Source of the DNA: Bacillota bacterium
GTDB taxonomy: Bacteria; Bacillota; Clostridia; Acetivibrionales; DSM-1351
Length of the DNA: 47,543 nucleotides
Assembly: GCA_023433945.1 (NCBI GenBank)
Contig: JAEYTP010000026.1
Location: 1-47,543, forward strand
Direction: 5' to 3'
Shown here: piece by piece, positions 7,412-14,936 of the stretch
Numbering within the stretch: position 1 is the first letter of the stretch
Layout of the letters: each line of letters opens with the position of its first letter
Notes under the pieces: generated by a model
Database searches by the model: none
The model's input: only the letters and a program-made list of their open reading frames with translations
What the model was told of the DNA's origin: nothing
Translations under genes and position numbers: made by a program

Positions 7412-8539
7412 ATGTATTTTGTTGAAAAAACTAAAACACTAAGTCCATATAAAACTTTTGATTATTCATTATTTGTGGCAGTTCTATTGTTGTCTGCAAT
7501 TGGATTATTAGCTCTTAAGAGTGCTTCAGTTGGTAGGCCGGGGCTGTTTAATACGCAGGTACTTGCATTTTTGATGGGGTTAGCATTATGCCTTATTCTC
7601 ACTGCTATAGATTATAAGGATCTCAAGTTTTTAAGCCTATTCTTCTATATTGGAATAATGGGGCTAATGGTTCTTGTTCTTTTTATTGGAAAGGGAGATG
7701 AGTTAGGTAACAAGAACTGGATAAATATAGCGGGGATAAGTGTGCAACCATCTGAATTTGCTAAAATTGCTTATATTATTTTGGCGGCTGTTTTCCTGGA
7801 GAGAATAAAGGATAATGCAGAGAACAAAAAGGCAAATATAATTAAATTTCTTTTTTATTCAGGTATTGTAATTGGACTTGTTTTATTGCAGAAGGACAAG
7901 GGTACTGCTCTTGTATTTTGTTTCATTTTTATATTGTTCATTTTTTCTGTAGGTATACCATACAGGTATCTATTTATTATGGGTGGATTGGCTACTCTAT
8001 CTCTTCCTTTCATTTGGGTATATGTATTAAATGATAATAATAGAGAAAGAATACTGACCTTTCTCTCACCTGAGCGTGATCCTCTTGGTTCTGGCTATAA
8101 TGTAATAAGATCAAAGATTGCGATAGGTTCAGGACAGTTGTGGGGACAGGGCTTGGGTAACGGAATTCAGACTCAGGCAGGGAATGTTCCGGTAAATGAA
8201 TCGGATTTTATTTTTTCTGTTATTGGTGAAGAGCTAGGCTTTGTTGGAGGAATGATAGTAATAATGCTGGCTATGTTTATTCTTTTAAAGTGCATTCATA
8301 TAGCTAGAACTTCCAGCGATTCTTATGGGTCCTTTATTGCAATAGGCGTAACTGGAATGTATGCCTTCCATTTTATTGAGAATATTGGCATGAGCATAGG
8401 ATTATTACCCGTAACAGGAATTCCATTACCATTTGTAAGTCAGGGCGGTACTGCTTTGATGACTTGCTTTATGGCGTTGGGGCTAGTAATGAGCATTTCC
8501 CTACGACGAAAGAAGGGTATCTTTAATTCCTCTCAATAG
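7412..8539 (+). CDS. rodA: RodA, SEDS-family peptidoglycan glycosyltransferase
   Basis: The 375-residue protein has about ten hydrophobic segments and SEDS-family signatures: the segment DPLGSGYNVIRSKIAIGSG, the motif GQGLGNG, and near the end LPFVSQGGTALM. SEDS proteins polymerise lipid II glycan strands together with a class B PBP; RodA acts in side-wall elongation. I call it RodA rather than FtsW because a second SEDS gene lies in the dcw cluster at 17488 and this one ends the lgt operon outside it. It begins 18 nt after lgt with AAGGAAAT as ribosome binding site and is followed by a terminator. Confidence 0.9.
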   Translation: MYFVEKTKTLSPYKTFDYSLFVAVLLLSAIGLLALKSASVGRPGLFNTQVLAFLMGLALCLILTAIDYKDLKFLSLFFYIGIMGLMVLVLFIGKGDELGNKNWINIAGISVQPSEFAKIAYIILAAVFLERIKDNAENKKANIIKFLFYSGIVIGLVLLQKDKGTALVFCFIFILFIFSVGIPYRYLFIMGGLATLSLPFIWVYVLNDNNRERILTFLSPERDPLGSGYNVIRSKIAIGSGQLWGQGLGNGIQTQAGNVPVNESDFIFSVIGEELGFVGGMIVIMLAMFILLKCIHIARTSSDSYGSFIAIGVTGMYAFHFIENIGMSIGLLPVTGIPLPFVSQGGTALMTCFMALGLVMSISLRRKKGIFNSSQ

Positions 8540-8591
8540 TATAATCTGAAAAATGCTGGTAATACAAGAAAATTATAGTACTGTGGTCCTA

Positions 8592-8622
8592 AAAAGGCAG
8601 GATTTATACCCTGTCTTTTTTT
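8592..8622 (+). terminator. Intrinsic terminator after rodA
   Basis: A 10-bp stem (8592-8601 with 8610-8619, one G-U pair) with an 8-nt loop runs into seven Ts. It separates the lgt-rodA operon from the mraZ promoter. Confidence 0.85.
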
Positions 8623-8638
8623 AATTTCTAAAAAAATA

Positions 8639-8667
8639 TTGCAAAACCAATAGTTTTGCACTAAAAT
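8639..8667 (+). promoter_or_regulatory. Sigma-A-type promoter of the mraZ/dcw cluster
   Basis: TTGCAA (8639-8644) and TAAAAT (8662-8667) are exactly 17 nt apart. Transcription would start near 8674, just before three MraZ-type repeats and 55-60 nt before mraZ. Confidence 0.7.
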
Positions 8668-8674
8668 AAACATA

Positions 8675-8700
8675 TAGTGGTACGAAGTGGTGCAAAGTGG
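8675..8700 (+). promoter_or_regulatory. Putative MraZ operator: three AGTGG repeats with 10-nt period
   Basis: AGTGG occurs at 8676-8680, 8686-8690 and 8696-8700, so the copies lie on one face of the helix. MraZ proteins are known to bind arrays of short GTGG/TGGG-type direct repeats in front of their own gene. Here the array starts at the predicted transcription start, consistent with autorepression of the dcw cluster. Confidence 0.75.
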
Positions 8701-8730
8701 AGTAAAGGATATGAGTAAGGGGTGTAAATT

Positions 8731-9162
8731 TTGTTCTATGGTGAATACCAGCATACAGTTGACCCTAAAGGAAGAGTAATAGTCCCCTCAAAGTTCAGAG
8801 AGGGTTTAGGTGAAAAGTTCATTGTTACAAAGGGACTTGATAGCTGTTTGTTTGCTTATTCGATGGATGAATGGACAAGCCTTGAAAATAAGCTCAAAAC
8901 TTTGCCATTTACTGATAAAGATGTTCGTGCGTTTATTCGTTTTTTCTTCTCTGGCGCTACCGAATGCGAATTGGACAAGCAGGGACGAATACTTATTCCG
9001 CAGAATTTGCGTGAATATGCTTCTCTTGAAAAGGATATATTTATAATTGGTGTTTCTTCCAGAGTTGAAATTTGGAACAAGACAAATTGGGATGCATATA
9101 GCAATGATGATAGCATGAGTGCTGACAAGATTGCAGAAAAGATGGCTATGCTAGGAATATAA
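8731..9162 (+). CDS. mraZ: MraZ, transcriptional regulator of the division and cell wall cluster
   Basis: At 143 residues the protein has standard MraZ length. It contains two AbrB/SpoVT-like repeats, each with the D-x-x-G-R signature: DPKGRVIVP (Asp11, Arg15) and DKQGRILIP (Asp82, Arg86). MraZ forms ring-shaped oligomers and binds repeats upstream of its own gene. The TTG start at 8731 lies 6 nt after AAGGGGTG and gives the typical N-terminus MFYGEYQHTVD. It is followed by rsmH after 12 nt, the conserved order at the head of dcw clusters. Three candidate target boxes lie at 8676-8700. Confidence 0.97.
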   Translation: MFYGEYQHTVDPKGRVIVPSKFREGLGEKFIVTKGLDSCLFAYSMDEWTSLENKLKTLPFTDKDVRAFIRFFFSGATECELDKQGRILIPQNLREYASLEKDIFIIGVSSRVEIWNKTNWDAYSNDDSMSADKIAEKMAMLGI

Positions 9163-9174
9163 ATGAGGTATTAA

Positions 9175-10116
9175 ATGGAGTTTGAACACAAATCGGTATT
9201 ACTGAATGAATGTATAGAAGTCCTGAATATCAAATCTGACGGGGTATATGTTGATGGTACGATAGGAGGGGCCGGACATTCATCACAAATATATAAAAGC
9301 TTAGGAACAGATGGTTTACTTATTGGTCTTGATCAGGATCAATTTGCAGTTAAGACTTCTAATGAAAGACTTTCAAGTATTTCATCGAAAGCGAAGTTTA
9401 GTATTATTAATACTAATTTCAAAAATATAAAAAGCGCATGTGAGTCATTGGAAGTAAAAGAGGTTGATGGAATACTCCTGGACTTAGGCGTTTCATCCCA
9501 CCAGCTTGACGAAGGCTCTAGAGGATTCAGTTATCAGCATGATGCACCTCTTGATATGAGAATGGACCAAACCGCTGATTTTTCAGCGTTTGATATAGTT
9601 AATAATTATGAAGAGAACGAATTGTACAGAATAATTCGGGATTACGGTGAAGATAAGTGGGCCTCAAGGATTGCAAAGTTTATTGTAGAGGCAAGGAAAG
9701 ATGGGAAAATTGATACCACTTATCAGCTTGTGGACATTATAAAACGAGCAGTTCCAGCTGCCGCTAGAAGAGATGGACCACATCCTGCAAAAAGGACATT
9801 TCAGGCCATCAGAATAGAAGTAAATAATGAATTGGGAATACTGGAACGAACAATACAAGATTGTGTTGATATGTTAAAAAGTGGGGGAAGGTTGTGCATT
9901 ATTACTTTTCATTCACTTGAGGATAGGATTGTTAAACAGCAGTTCAACAAACAGGTAAATCCCTGCAGTTGTCCTCCTGCATTTCCTAAGTGTGTGTGTG
10001 GGAAAGAACCAACGGCAGTACTTGTAAATAGAAAACCAATTGTGGCCTCCGAGCAAGAGCTTTCAGATAATCCAAGAGCAAGGAGTGCAAAGTTGAGGGT
10101 GTTACAAAAGATTTAA
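9175..10116 (+). CDS. rsmH: RsmH, 16S rRNA (cytosine-1402 N4) methyltransferase
   Basis: The 313-residue protein (formerly MraW) methylates N4 of C1402 in the ribosomal P-site using S-adenosylmethionine. The SAM-binding motif is YVDGTIGGAGHS near residues 25-36; other signatures are LLDLGVSSHQLD, RGFSYQHDAPLDMRMD and CIITFHSLEDRIVK. The C-terminal part holds the usual cysteine cluster (PCSCPPAFPKCVCG) and ends in RSAKLRVL. The ATG follows GAGGT by 6 nt. A long repetitive, A-rich spacer separates it from ftsL, whereas most dcw clusters have almost none. Confidence 0.97.
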   Translation: MEFEHKSVLLNECIEVLNIKSDGVYVDGTIGGAGHSSQIYKSLGTDGLLIGLDQDQFAVKTSNERLSSISSKAKFSIINTNFKNIKSACESLEVKEVDGILLDLGVSSHQLDEGSRGFSYQHDAPLDMRMDQTADFSAFDIVNNYEENELYRIIRDYGEDKWASRIAKFIVEARKDGKIDTTYQLVDIIKRAVPAAARRDGPHPAKRTFQAIRIEVNNELGILERTIQDCVDMLKSGGRLCIITFHSLEDRIVKQQFNKQVNPCSCPPAFPKCVCGKEPTAVLVNRKPIVASEQELSDNPRARSAKLRVLQKI

Positions 10117-10252
10117 AAGATACAATTGATTAAAGTACTTATACAAGCGGGAGAAACACAAAAGAGAGCAGTAACCTACAAAAAACAAATGAGAAATTAA
10201 GAAAAAACTAAACAAATGCTAAGGAAAAACCAAAAGAAAAATTAAGAAGAAT

Positions 10253-10344
10253 ACTAAAGAAGAATTAAAGAAAAAACTAAAGAAGAATTAAAAAGAAAAC
10301 TAAAGAAGAATTAAAAAGAAAACTAAAGAAAGTTAAGGAAAAAT
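10253..10344 (+). repeat. Four 23-nt tandem repeats in the rsmH-ftsL spacer
   Basis: Units start at 10253, 10276, 10299 and 10322, each beginning ACTAAAGAA and each exactly 23 nt long. Units 2 and 3 are identical; unit 4 diverges in its second half. The sequence around them (10190-10252) looks like degenerate copies of the same motif. Confidence 0.88.
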
Positions 10345-10434
10345 GTAAAAGTCTAAGAACAAAACATAGGATAAAGCAACACAGAACAAAAGAACCTGGA
10401 AGAATACTAAAGAGAAAACTTTTAAAATTGGAAC

Positions 10435-10460
10435 GGGAATCAGTAGTAATACTGGTTCCC
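10435..10460 (+). other. Hairpin just upstream of the ftsL ribosome binding site
   Basis: GGGAATCAGTA (10435-10445) pairs with TACTGGTTCCC (10450-10460) over 11 bp with one T-G pair and a 4-nt loop. No T tract follows, so it is not a plus-strand terminator. It may be an RNA-processing or stabilising element. Confidence 0.6.
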
Positions 10461-10495
10461 AAAAATTCTAATAAAATCGACAGGGGTGAAAAAAA

Positions 10496-10981
10496 GTGGC
10501 AGAAGCAGCTCGTAAATATGTGCATGGATCGGTTGCAGAACAACTAAAATACGACCCTTATGAAGAAAATAAAGTCCTTAAATCAAAAAAGGTAGCTAGA
10601 AGCAAGTCGAAAATTAAGCTGAAAATAATTCTCTCCATTTTTTTAATCTTTGGATTATGTGCGGTAATAATGTTCAAGTTTGCACAAATCAGTCAAATGA
10701 ATTATGATAACAGTAAACTACAAAAGCAATATGAACAGCTGAGGAATGAAAATGCGAGATTGTCATTGGATATTCTAGAAGCTATGGATCTAACCAAAAT
10801 AAGAGACATAGCAGAGAATGACTTAAAAATGCATAAGCCTGAAAAAAGCCAAATAGTTTACATAAATGTTCCTAGAGAAGATAAGATAATTTTGGCTAAT
10901 AAAGAAGAGACAGCTCTTCAAAAACTTCTTAGTACCGTTAAGGATGCATATAATGAGGTGCTAAGCTTGCTTAACCAATAG
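10496..10981 (+). CDS. ftsL: FtsL/DivIC-like septum protein
   Basis: The 161-residue product has a basic cytoplasmic N-terminus, one membrane span at about residues 42-64 (IKLKIILSIFLIFGLCAVIMF), and then a coiled coil (QKQYEQLRNENARL). This is the topology of the FtsL/DivIC family, bitopic division proteins that link FtsQ/DivIB with the septal synthase. The sequence is poorly conserved, so the call rests on topology and on its position between rsmH and the class B PBP. The GTG start has AGGGGTG 7 nt upstream. The extracellular part is longer than in many FtsL proteins. Confidence 0.82.
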   Translation: MAEAARKYVHGSVAEQLKYDPYEENKVLKSKKVARSKSKIKLKIILSIFLIFGLCAVIMFKFAQISQMNYDNSKLQKQYEQLRNENARLSLDILEAMDLTKIRDIAENDLKMHKPEKSQIVYINVPREDKIILANKEETALQKLLSTVKDAYNEVLSLLNQ

Positions 10982-11003
10982 ATATAAAAGGAATATTATT
11001 TAG

Positions 11004-11046
11004 ACTATGGATTTATATATATTATTAAGTCTATAGTTTTTTTATT
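11004..11046 (+). terminator. Possible weak terminator after ftsL
   Basis: ACTATGGA (11004-11011) can pair with TCTATAGT (11030-11037), one G-T pair, followed by a tract of eight Ts. The loop is AT-rich and 18 nt long, so termination is probably partial and would lower readthrough into the PBP gene. Confidence 0.5.
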
Positions 11047-11113
11047 TATTATTAATATATTCGTACATTCAACAATATTATTTAGAGAGAACTTACAACT
11101 AGGGGGGAAAGAA

Positions 11114-13324
11114 GTGGCTATTCCGAGCTTAAAGATAAAAAAGAGACTTTTGCTTGTGCTTATCGCTTTTACAGTTTTATCTATTGCTCTCATTGTTAGA
11201 ATAGGATATATACAGATCGCAAAGGGTGACGAGTACCAGCAAAAGGCATATGAGCAGCGTAATATTGATAGAGAGATAAGTCCTCAAAGGGGAACTATAT
11301 ATGATCGCAATATGAAGCCATTAGCACTATCGGCTTCGGTTGAAACAATTTCTGTTAGTCCGCAGGTTATTAAAAAGCTTAAATATGATACAACCAAGAT
11401 GTCACAAGAGCTTGCAGAAATGTTGGACATGAATGCCGAGGATATTAACAAAAAACTGACCAAGAACAGTCGTTATGAATTGATAAAGCGCAAGGTGGAA
11501 AAAGCGGTTGGTGACAAGGTAAGACAGTGGAAGCTGGATAATAAGTATGACGGTATATATATTGACGAGGACACCAAAAGGTATTATCCCAATGGTAACC
11601 TAGCATCTCACGTTATAGGATTTACAAACGTAGACAATGATGGGTTAGACGGTGTAGAAAAGATGATGGAGAAGTATCTAAAGGGTGTTCCTGGAAAGAT
11701 ACTGAGTGAAGTTGATGCAAGTGGTATGGAGCTCAATATGGGGGAGGAAAAATACATCGAGGCGCAAGACGGCTTTGATGTGGTTCTTACTATAGATGAG
11801 ACAATACAGTATTTTGCTGAAAAAGCATTGGATACTGCTATTGTTGAAAACAATGTTATAAATGGAGCAACTGCAATAGTAATGGATCCAAGGAATGGAG
11901 AAATATTAGCGATGGCTTCAAAACCGGATTTTGACCTCAATAATCCGAGAGCCGTTCCAGAAGGAAAGGATGCTTCAACGTGGACAGGTACATCAGTAGC
12001 AGATGTTAAATATTTGCAGGAAACGGTTTGGAGAAACAAAGCCATTGTGGACACATATGAGCCTGGTTCAACCTTCAAGGCAATAACTTCAGCTGCTGGT
12101 TTAGAGGAAGGAGTAATAACCCCCGATACGCAGGTTACCGATGCCACAGTCAAGGTTGGAGGCTGGGATATTAACTGTTGGAAGCCCAATGCCCATTTGC
12201 ACGAAACCTTCACAGAGGGTGTATATAATTCTTGCAACCCTGTATTTGTTAGATTGGCACAGAGTCTGGGTATTGATAAGTTTTACAGTTATGTAAAGGC
12301 CTTTGGCTTTTATGACAAAACAGGTATTGATTTACCAGGTGAAGCAAGTAGTATATGGCACGCAAATCCTACAGAGGTAAATATGGCAACAGCTTCATTC
12401 GGTCAGCGTTTTCAGATTACACCTATACAGTTGATACAGGCCTATGGTGCTATTGCAAACGGAGGACAGCTTATTAAACCTCATGTGGTAAAAGAGGTTG
12501 TAGATGCTGAGGGTAATGTTGTAAAGAAATATGAGCCTGAGGTTATCAGAAGCCCTATTTCCAAACAAACTTCCGATACACTAAAGACTATCCTTGAAGG
12601 AGTTGTATCTATTGGAACAGGTAAGAATGCTAGAGTACCTGGTTATAAAATAGGTGGGAAAACGGGAACATCCGAAACGCTTGAAAGCCAGAAAGTTCTA
12701 AAGGATGGAGCAAATAAAAGGTATATTATTTCCTTCTCAGCATTTGCTCCTGCAGATAATCCAGTTATATGTGCACTCGTAGTATTGGATTATCCAGATG
12801 TTTATAATCCTACAGGTGGTATGCGAGCAGCGCCTGTCGCAGGTAAGCTTGTAGAAGATGTACTTAATTATCTTGGAGTAGAAAAAGAATATACCGAAGA
12901 AGATAAGAAACTACTATTAAAAGAGGTACAGGTGCCTGATGTAAAAGGAAAGACGGTTGAAGAAGCAATTAAGCTGCTAAAGAGCAATAACCTTGATTAT
13001 AGAATTGAGGGAGAAGATAAGGATATGACTGCTATCGTGCAAGAGCAGACACCAAAGACAACCGCATTATTGCAAGAAAAATCCATGGTAATACTATATA
13101 CGTATACGCCAAAGACGGAAGTAACAGTCAAGGTGCCAAATGTAAGTAGCAAAACTATTTATGAAGCAACGCTTGCATTTAGAAATGCCGGTATTAATAT
13201 AAAGGTAATAGGTTCGGGCACGGCTATATCCCAGAGCGTTTCACCTGGAAAGATAGTCAATAAAGGTGATATTGTGGAAGTACAGTTTAGAAATGAGGTA
13301 ACTGATTATGCACCACTTGAATAG
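11114..13324 (+). CDS. spoVD: Class B penicillin-binding protein with two PASTA domains (SpoVD/FtsI)
   Basis: The 736-residue transpeptidase has an N-terminal membrane anchor (about residues 10-31), a PBP dimerisation domain, and a transpeptidase domain with Ser319-TFK322, Ser373-Cys-Asn375 and Lys516-TGT519. Two PASTA domains follow at roughly 605-662 and 670-728. It cross-links septal peptidoglycan alongside the SEDS protein FtsW. Clostridia often carry a single PBP at this dcw position, annotated SpoVD; two PASTA domains are also typical of the vegetative division PBP2B, so a vegetative, sporulation or dual role cannot be settled. The GTG start follows AGGGGGG by 7 nt. Confidence 0.93.
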   Translation: MAIPSLKIKKRLLLVLIAFTVLSIALIVRIGYIQIAKGDEYQQKAYEQRNIDREISPQRGTIYDRNMKPLALSASVETISVSPQVIKKLKYDTTKMSQELAEMLDMNAEDINKKLTKNSRYELIKRKVEKAVGDKVRQWKLDNKYDGIYIDEDTKRYYPNGNLASHVIGFTNVDNDGLDGVEKMMEKYLKGVPGKILSEVDASGMELNMGEEKYIEAQDGFDVVLTIDETIQYFAEKALDTAIVENNVINGATAIVMDPRNGEILAMASKPDFDLNNPRAVPEGKDASTWTGTSVADVKYLQETVWRNKAIVDTYEPGSTFKAITSAAGLEEGVITPDTQVTDATVKVGGWDINCWKPNAHLHETFTEGVYNSCNPVFVRLAQSLGIDKFYSYVKAFGFYDKTGIDLPGEASSIWHANPTEVNMATASFGQRFQITPIQLIQAYGAIANGGQLIKPHVVKEVVDAEGNVVKKYEPEVIRSPISKQTSDTLKTILEGVVSIGTGKNARVPGYKIGGKTGTSETLESQKVLKDGANKRYIISFSAFAPADNPVICALVVLDYPDVYNPTGGMRAAPVAGKLVEDVLNYLGVEKEYTEEDKKLLLKEVQVPDVKGKTVEEAIKLLKSNNLDYRIEGEDKDMTAIVQEQTPKTTALLQEKSMVILYTYTPKTEVTVKVPNVSSKTIYEATLAFRNAGINIKVIGSGTAISQSVSPGKIVNKGDIVEVQFRNEVTDYAPLE

Positions 13325-13350
13325 TGTTGGGTAATAATTATAGGTGTGTA

Positions 13351-13379
13351 TTGAGTTGTGTTTTAAATGATTGTATAAT
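13351..13379 (+). promoter_or_regulatory. Probable sigma-A promoter upstream of murE
   Basis: TTGAGT (13351-13356) and TATAAT (13374-13379) are 17 nt apart. It lies just after the SpoVD/FtsI stop and would give a leader of about 75 nt that contains the hairpin at 13412-13432. Confidence 0.55.
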
Positions 13380-13411
13380 AACAAATGGTAATAGATATTG
13401 AAAAAGTAAAT

Positions 13412-13437
13412 GGCTATCCTAAAAGGGTAGCCTTTTA
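13412..13437 (+). terminator. Terminator-like hairpin in the murE leader
   Basis: GGCTATCC (13412-13419) pairs with GGGTAGCC (13425-13432) with one T-G pair and a 5-nt loop, followed by TTTTAT. It could end transcripts from the PBP gene, or attenuate those starting at 13386. Confidence 0.6.
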
Positions 13438-13461
13438 TGAAATTTTTTGGAGGTGTTTATT

Positions 13462-14919
13462 TTGTTATTGAGTAAAATAATAGAAGGATTAAACGTTCAA
13501 AAGGTTAATGGAACCCTGGATATAGATATAGATAACATCGCATACGATTCTCGCAAAACAAGGGCAGGTTCACTATTTGTTTGCATAGAAGGCACTATTG
13601 TAGATGGTCACAAGTATATAGCAGATGCCATTGAAAATGGTACAAAGGCTTTTTTGGTACAGAAAGATGTTGAGGTTCCTGAGGGTATTTCTACCATCAA
13701 GGTTGAAAATACAAGGTATGGATTGGCATATGTAGCAGATGCGTTTAATGGCCATCCTTCTAGGAAATTTAATTTAATAGGTATAACCGGTACAAAAGGC
13801 AAGACAACAACTACCTACATGGTTAAAGCTATATTAGAGGCTGAGCAGCACAAAATAGGGCTTGTTGGTACCGTTGCAAACCTCATTGGTGACGAAGTTC
13901 TTTATGCCGCACGTACTACTCCTGAATCACTGGATTTACAAAATCTTTTTGGCGAAATGGTGGAAAAGAATGTTGACAGCGTAGTAATGGAAGTTTCATC
14001 ACAGGGACTAGAGTTGCATAGAGTGGCTCAATGTGATTTTGATATCGGAGTATTTACTAACTTCTCAAGAGATCATATAGGTCCGAAAGAGCATGCAACT
14101 CTGGAGGATTATTTTAATGCAAAAGCTAAGCTTTTCAAGATGTGCAAAAAGGCTATAACCAATATTGATAGCCCAGAAGGACGTAAAATTAAGGATGTTG
14201 CAACATGTGATGTACTGACATACGGCTTATCAGAAGATGCCGATATCAGAGCGGTAAACATCGACAAACAAACCTCTCATACAACATTCAAACTGATTTC
14301 ACCATGGGGGTGTGATACTATTGCCACAAACCTACAGGGTGAATTTAATGTATATAATGCCTTAGCAGCTATTTCAGCATGCTGCGTGTTGGGCATTTCT
14401 CTAGAAAGTGTTAAAAAAGGATTGAGTAATGTAAGTGTTCCGGGAAGAATGGAATCAGTTCCTGTAACAGGCAATTACACAGTTTTGATTGATTATGCGC
14501 ATACACCCGATAGTCTAAAGCAGGTTCTGACCACAGCGAAAGAATTTGCAAAAGGCAGGGTTGTCAGCTTATTCGGGTGTGGAGGAGACCGTGACAGGGG
14601 CAAGAGGCCTGCTATGGGTGAGATTTCAGGAAATCTTGCTGATTTTACTATCATCACATCCGATAATCCTCGTACCGAAGAACCTGATAGAATTATTGAT
14701 GATATAGAAGAAGGCATAAAAAAGACTAATGGGAAATATATCAAGATTACAGATAGAAGGCAGGCCATAAAATATTCCCTTGAAAGTGCTCAGGACGGAG
14801 ACGTTATTATATTAGCAGGCAAAGGGCACGAAACCTATCAGCAGTTTGCAGATAAGACTATTCATTTTGATGAGCGTGAAGTAGTGGCAGAATTATTATT
14901 AGAACTTAATGAAGGCTAA
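13462..14919 (+). CDS. murE: MurE, UDP-MurNAc-tripeptide synthetase (meso-diaminopimelate type)
   Basis: MurE adds the third stem-peptide residue to UDP-MurNAc-L-Ala-D-Glu in the cytoplasm. The 485-residue protein has the Mur ligase ATP loop GITGTKGKTTTT, the central segment FTNFSRDHIG, and the specificity motif DNPR (residues 401-404, in DNPRTEEP). DNPR is the hallmark of meso-DAP-adding enzymes, so the peptidoglycan should be of the DAP type. The TTG at 13462 was chosen because GGAGGTG (13449-13455) is 6 nt upstream; a start at 13447 would include the ribosome binding site itself. MurF follows after 17 nt. Confidence 0.96.
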   Translation: MLLSKIIEGLNVQKVNGTLDIDIDNIAYDSRKTRAGSLFVCIEGTIVDGHKYIADAIENGTKAFLVQKDVEVPEGISTIKVENTRYGLAYVADAFNGHPSRKFNLIGITGTKGKTTTTYMVKAILEAEQHKIGLVGTVANLIGDEVLYAARTTPESLDLQNLFGEMVEKNVDSVVMEVSSQGLELHRVAQCDFDIGVFTNFSRDHIGPKEHATLEDYFNAKAKLFKMCKKAITNIDSPEGRKIKDVATCDVLTYGLSEDADIRAVNIDKQTSHTTFKLISPWGCDTIATNLQGEFNVYNALAAISACCVLGISLESVKKGLSNVSVPGRMESVPVTGNYTVLIDYAHTPDSLKQVLTTAKEFAKGRVVSLFGCGGDRDRGKRPAMGEISGNLADFTIITSDNPRTEEPDRIIDDIEEGIKKTNGKYIKITDRRQAIKYSLESAQDGDVIILAGKGHETYQQFADKTIHFDEREVVAELLLELNEG

Positions 14920-14936
14920 TGAAGGGATGAATTTAT

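Larger units (their letters stand above)
10117..10495 (+). other. Gene-free purine-rich spacer between rsmH and ftsL
   Basis: This 379-nt stretch contains no credible gene. The plus strand from about 10150 to 10430 is almost only A and G with scattered CTAA. It holds a 23-nt tandem repeat (10253-10344) and, near its end, a perfect-looking hairpin (10435-10460). A minus-strand open frame through it is a composition artefact. Confidence 0.8.

Noticed and set aside
10277..10543. Minus-strand open frame rich in Phe, Leu and Ser
   Set aside because: It is the complement of a purine-rich spacer; the apparent hydrophobic protein is a composition effect, and it runs into the start of ftsL.
11608..12237. 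Minus-strand open frame of 209 codons over the PBP gene
   Set aside because: Antisense to the conserved transpeptidase domain, without start signals.
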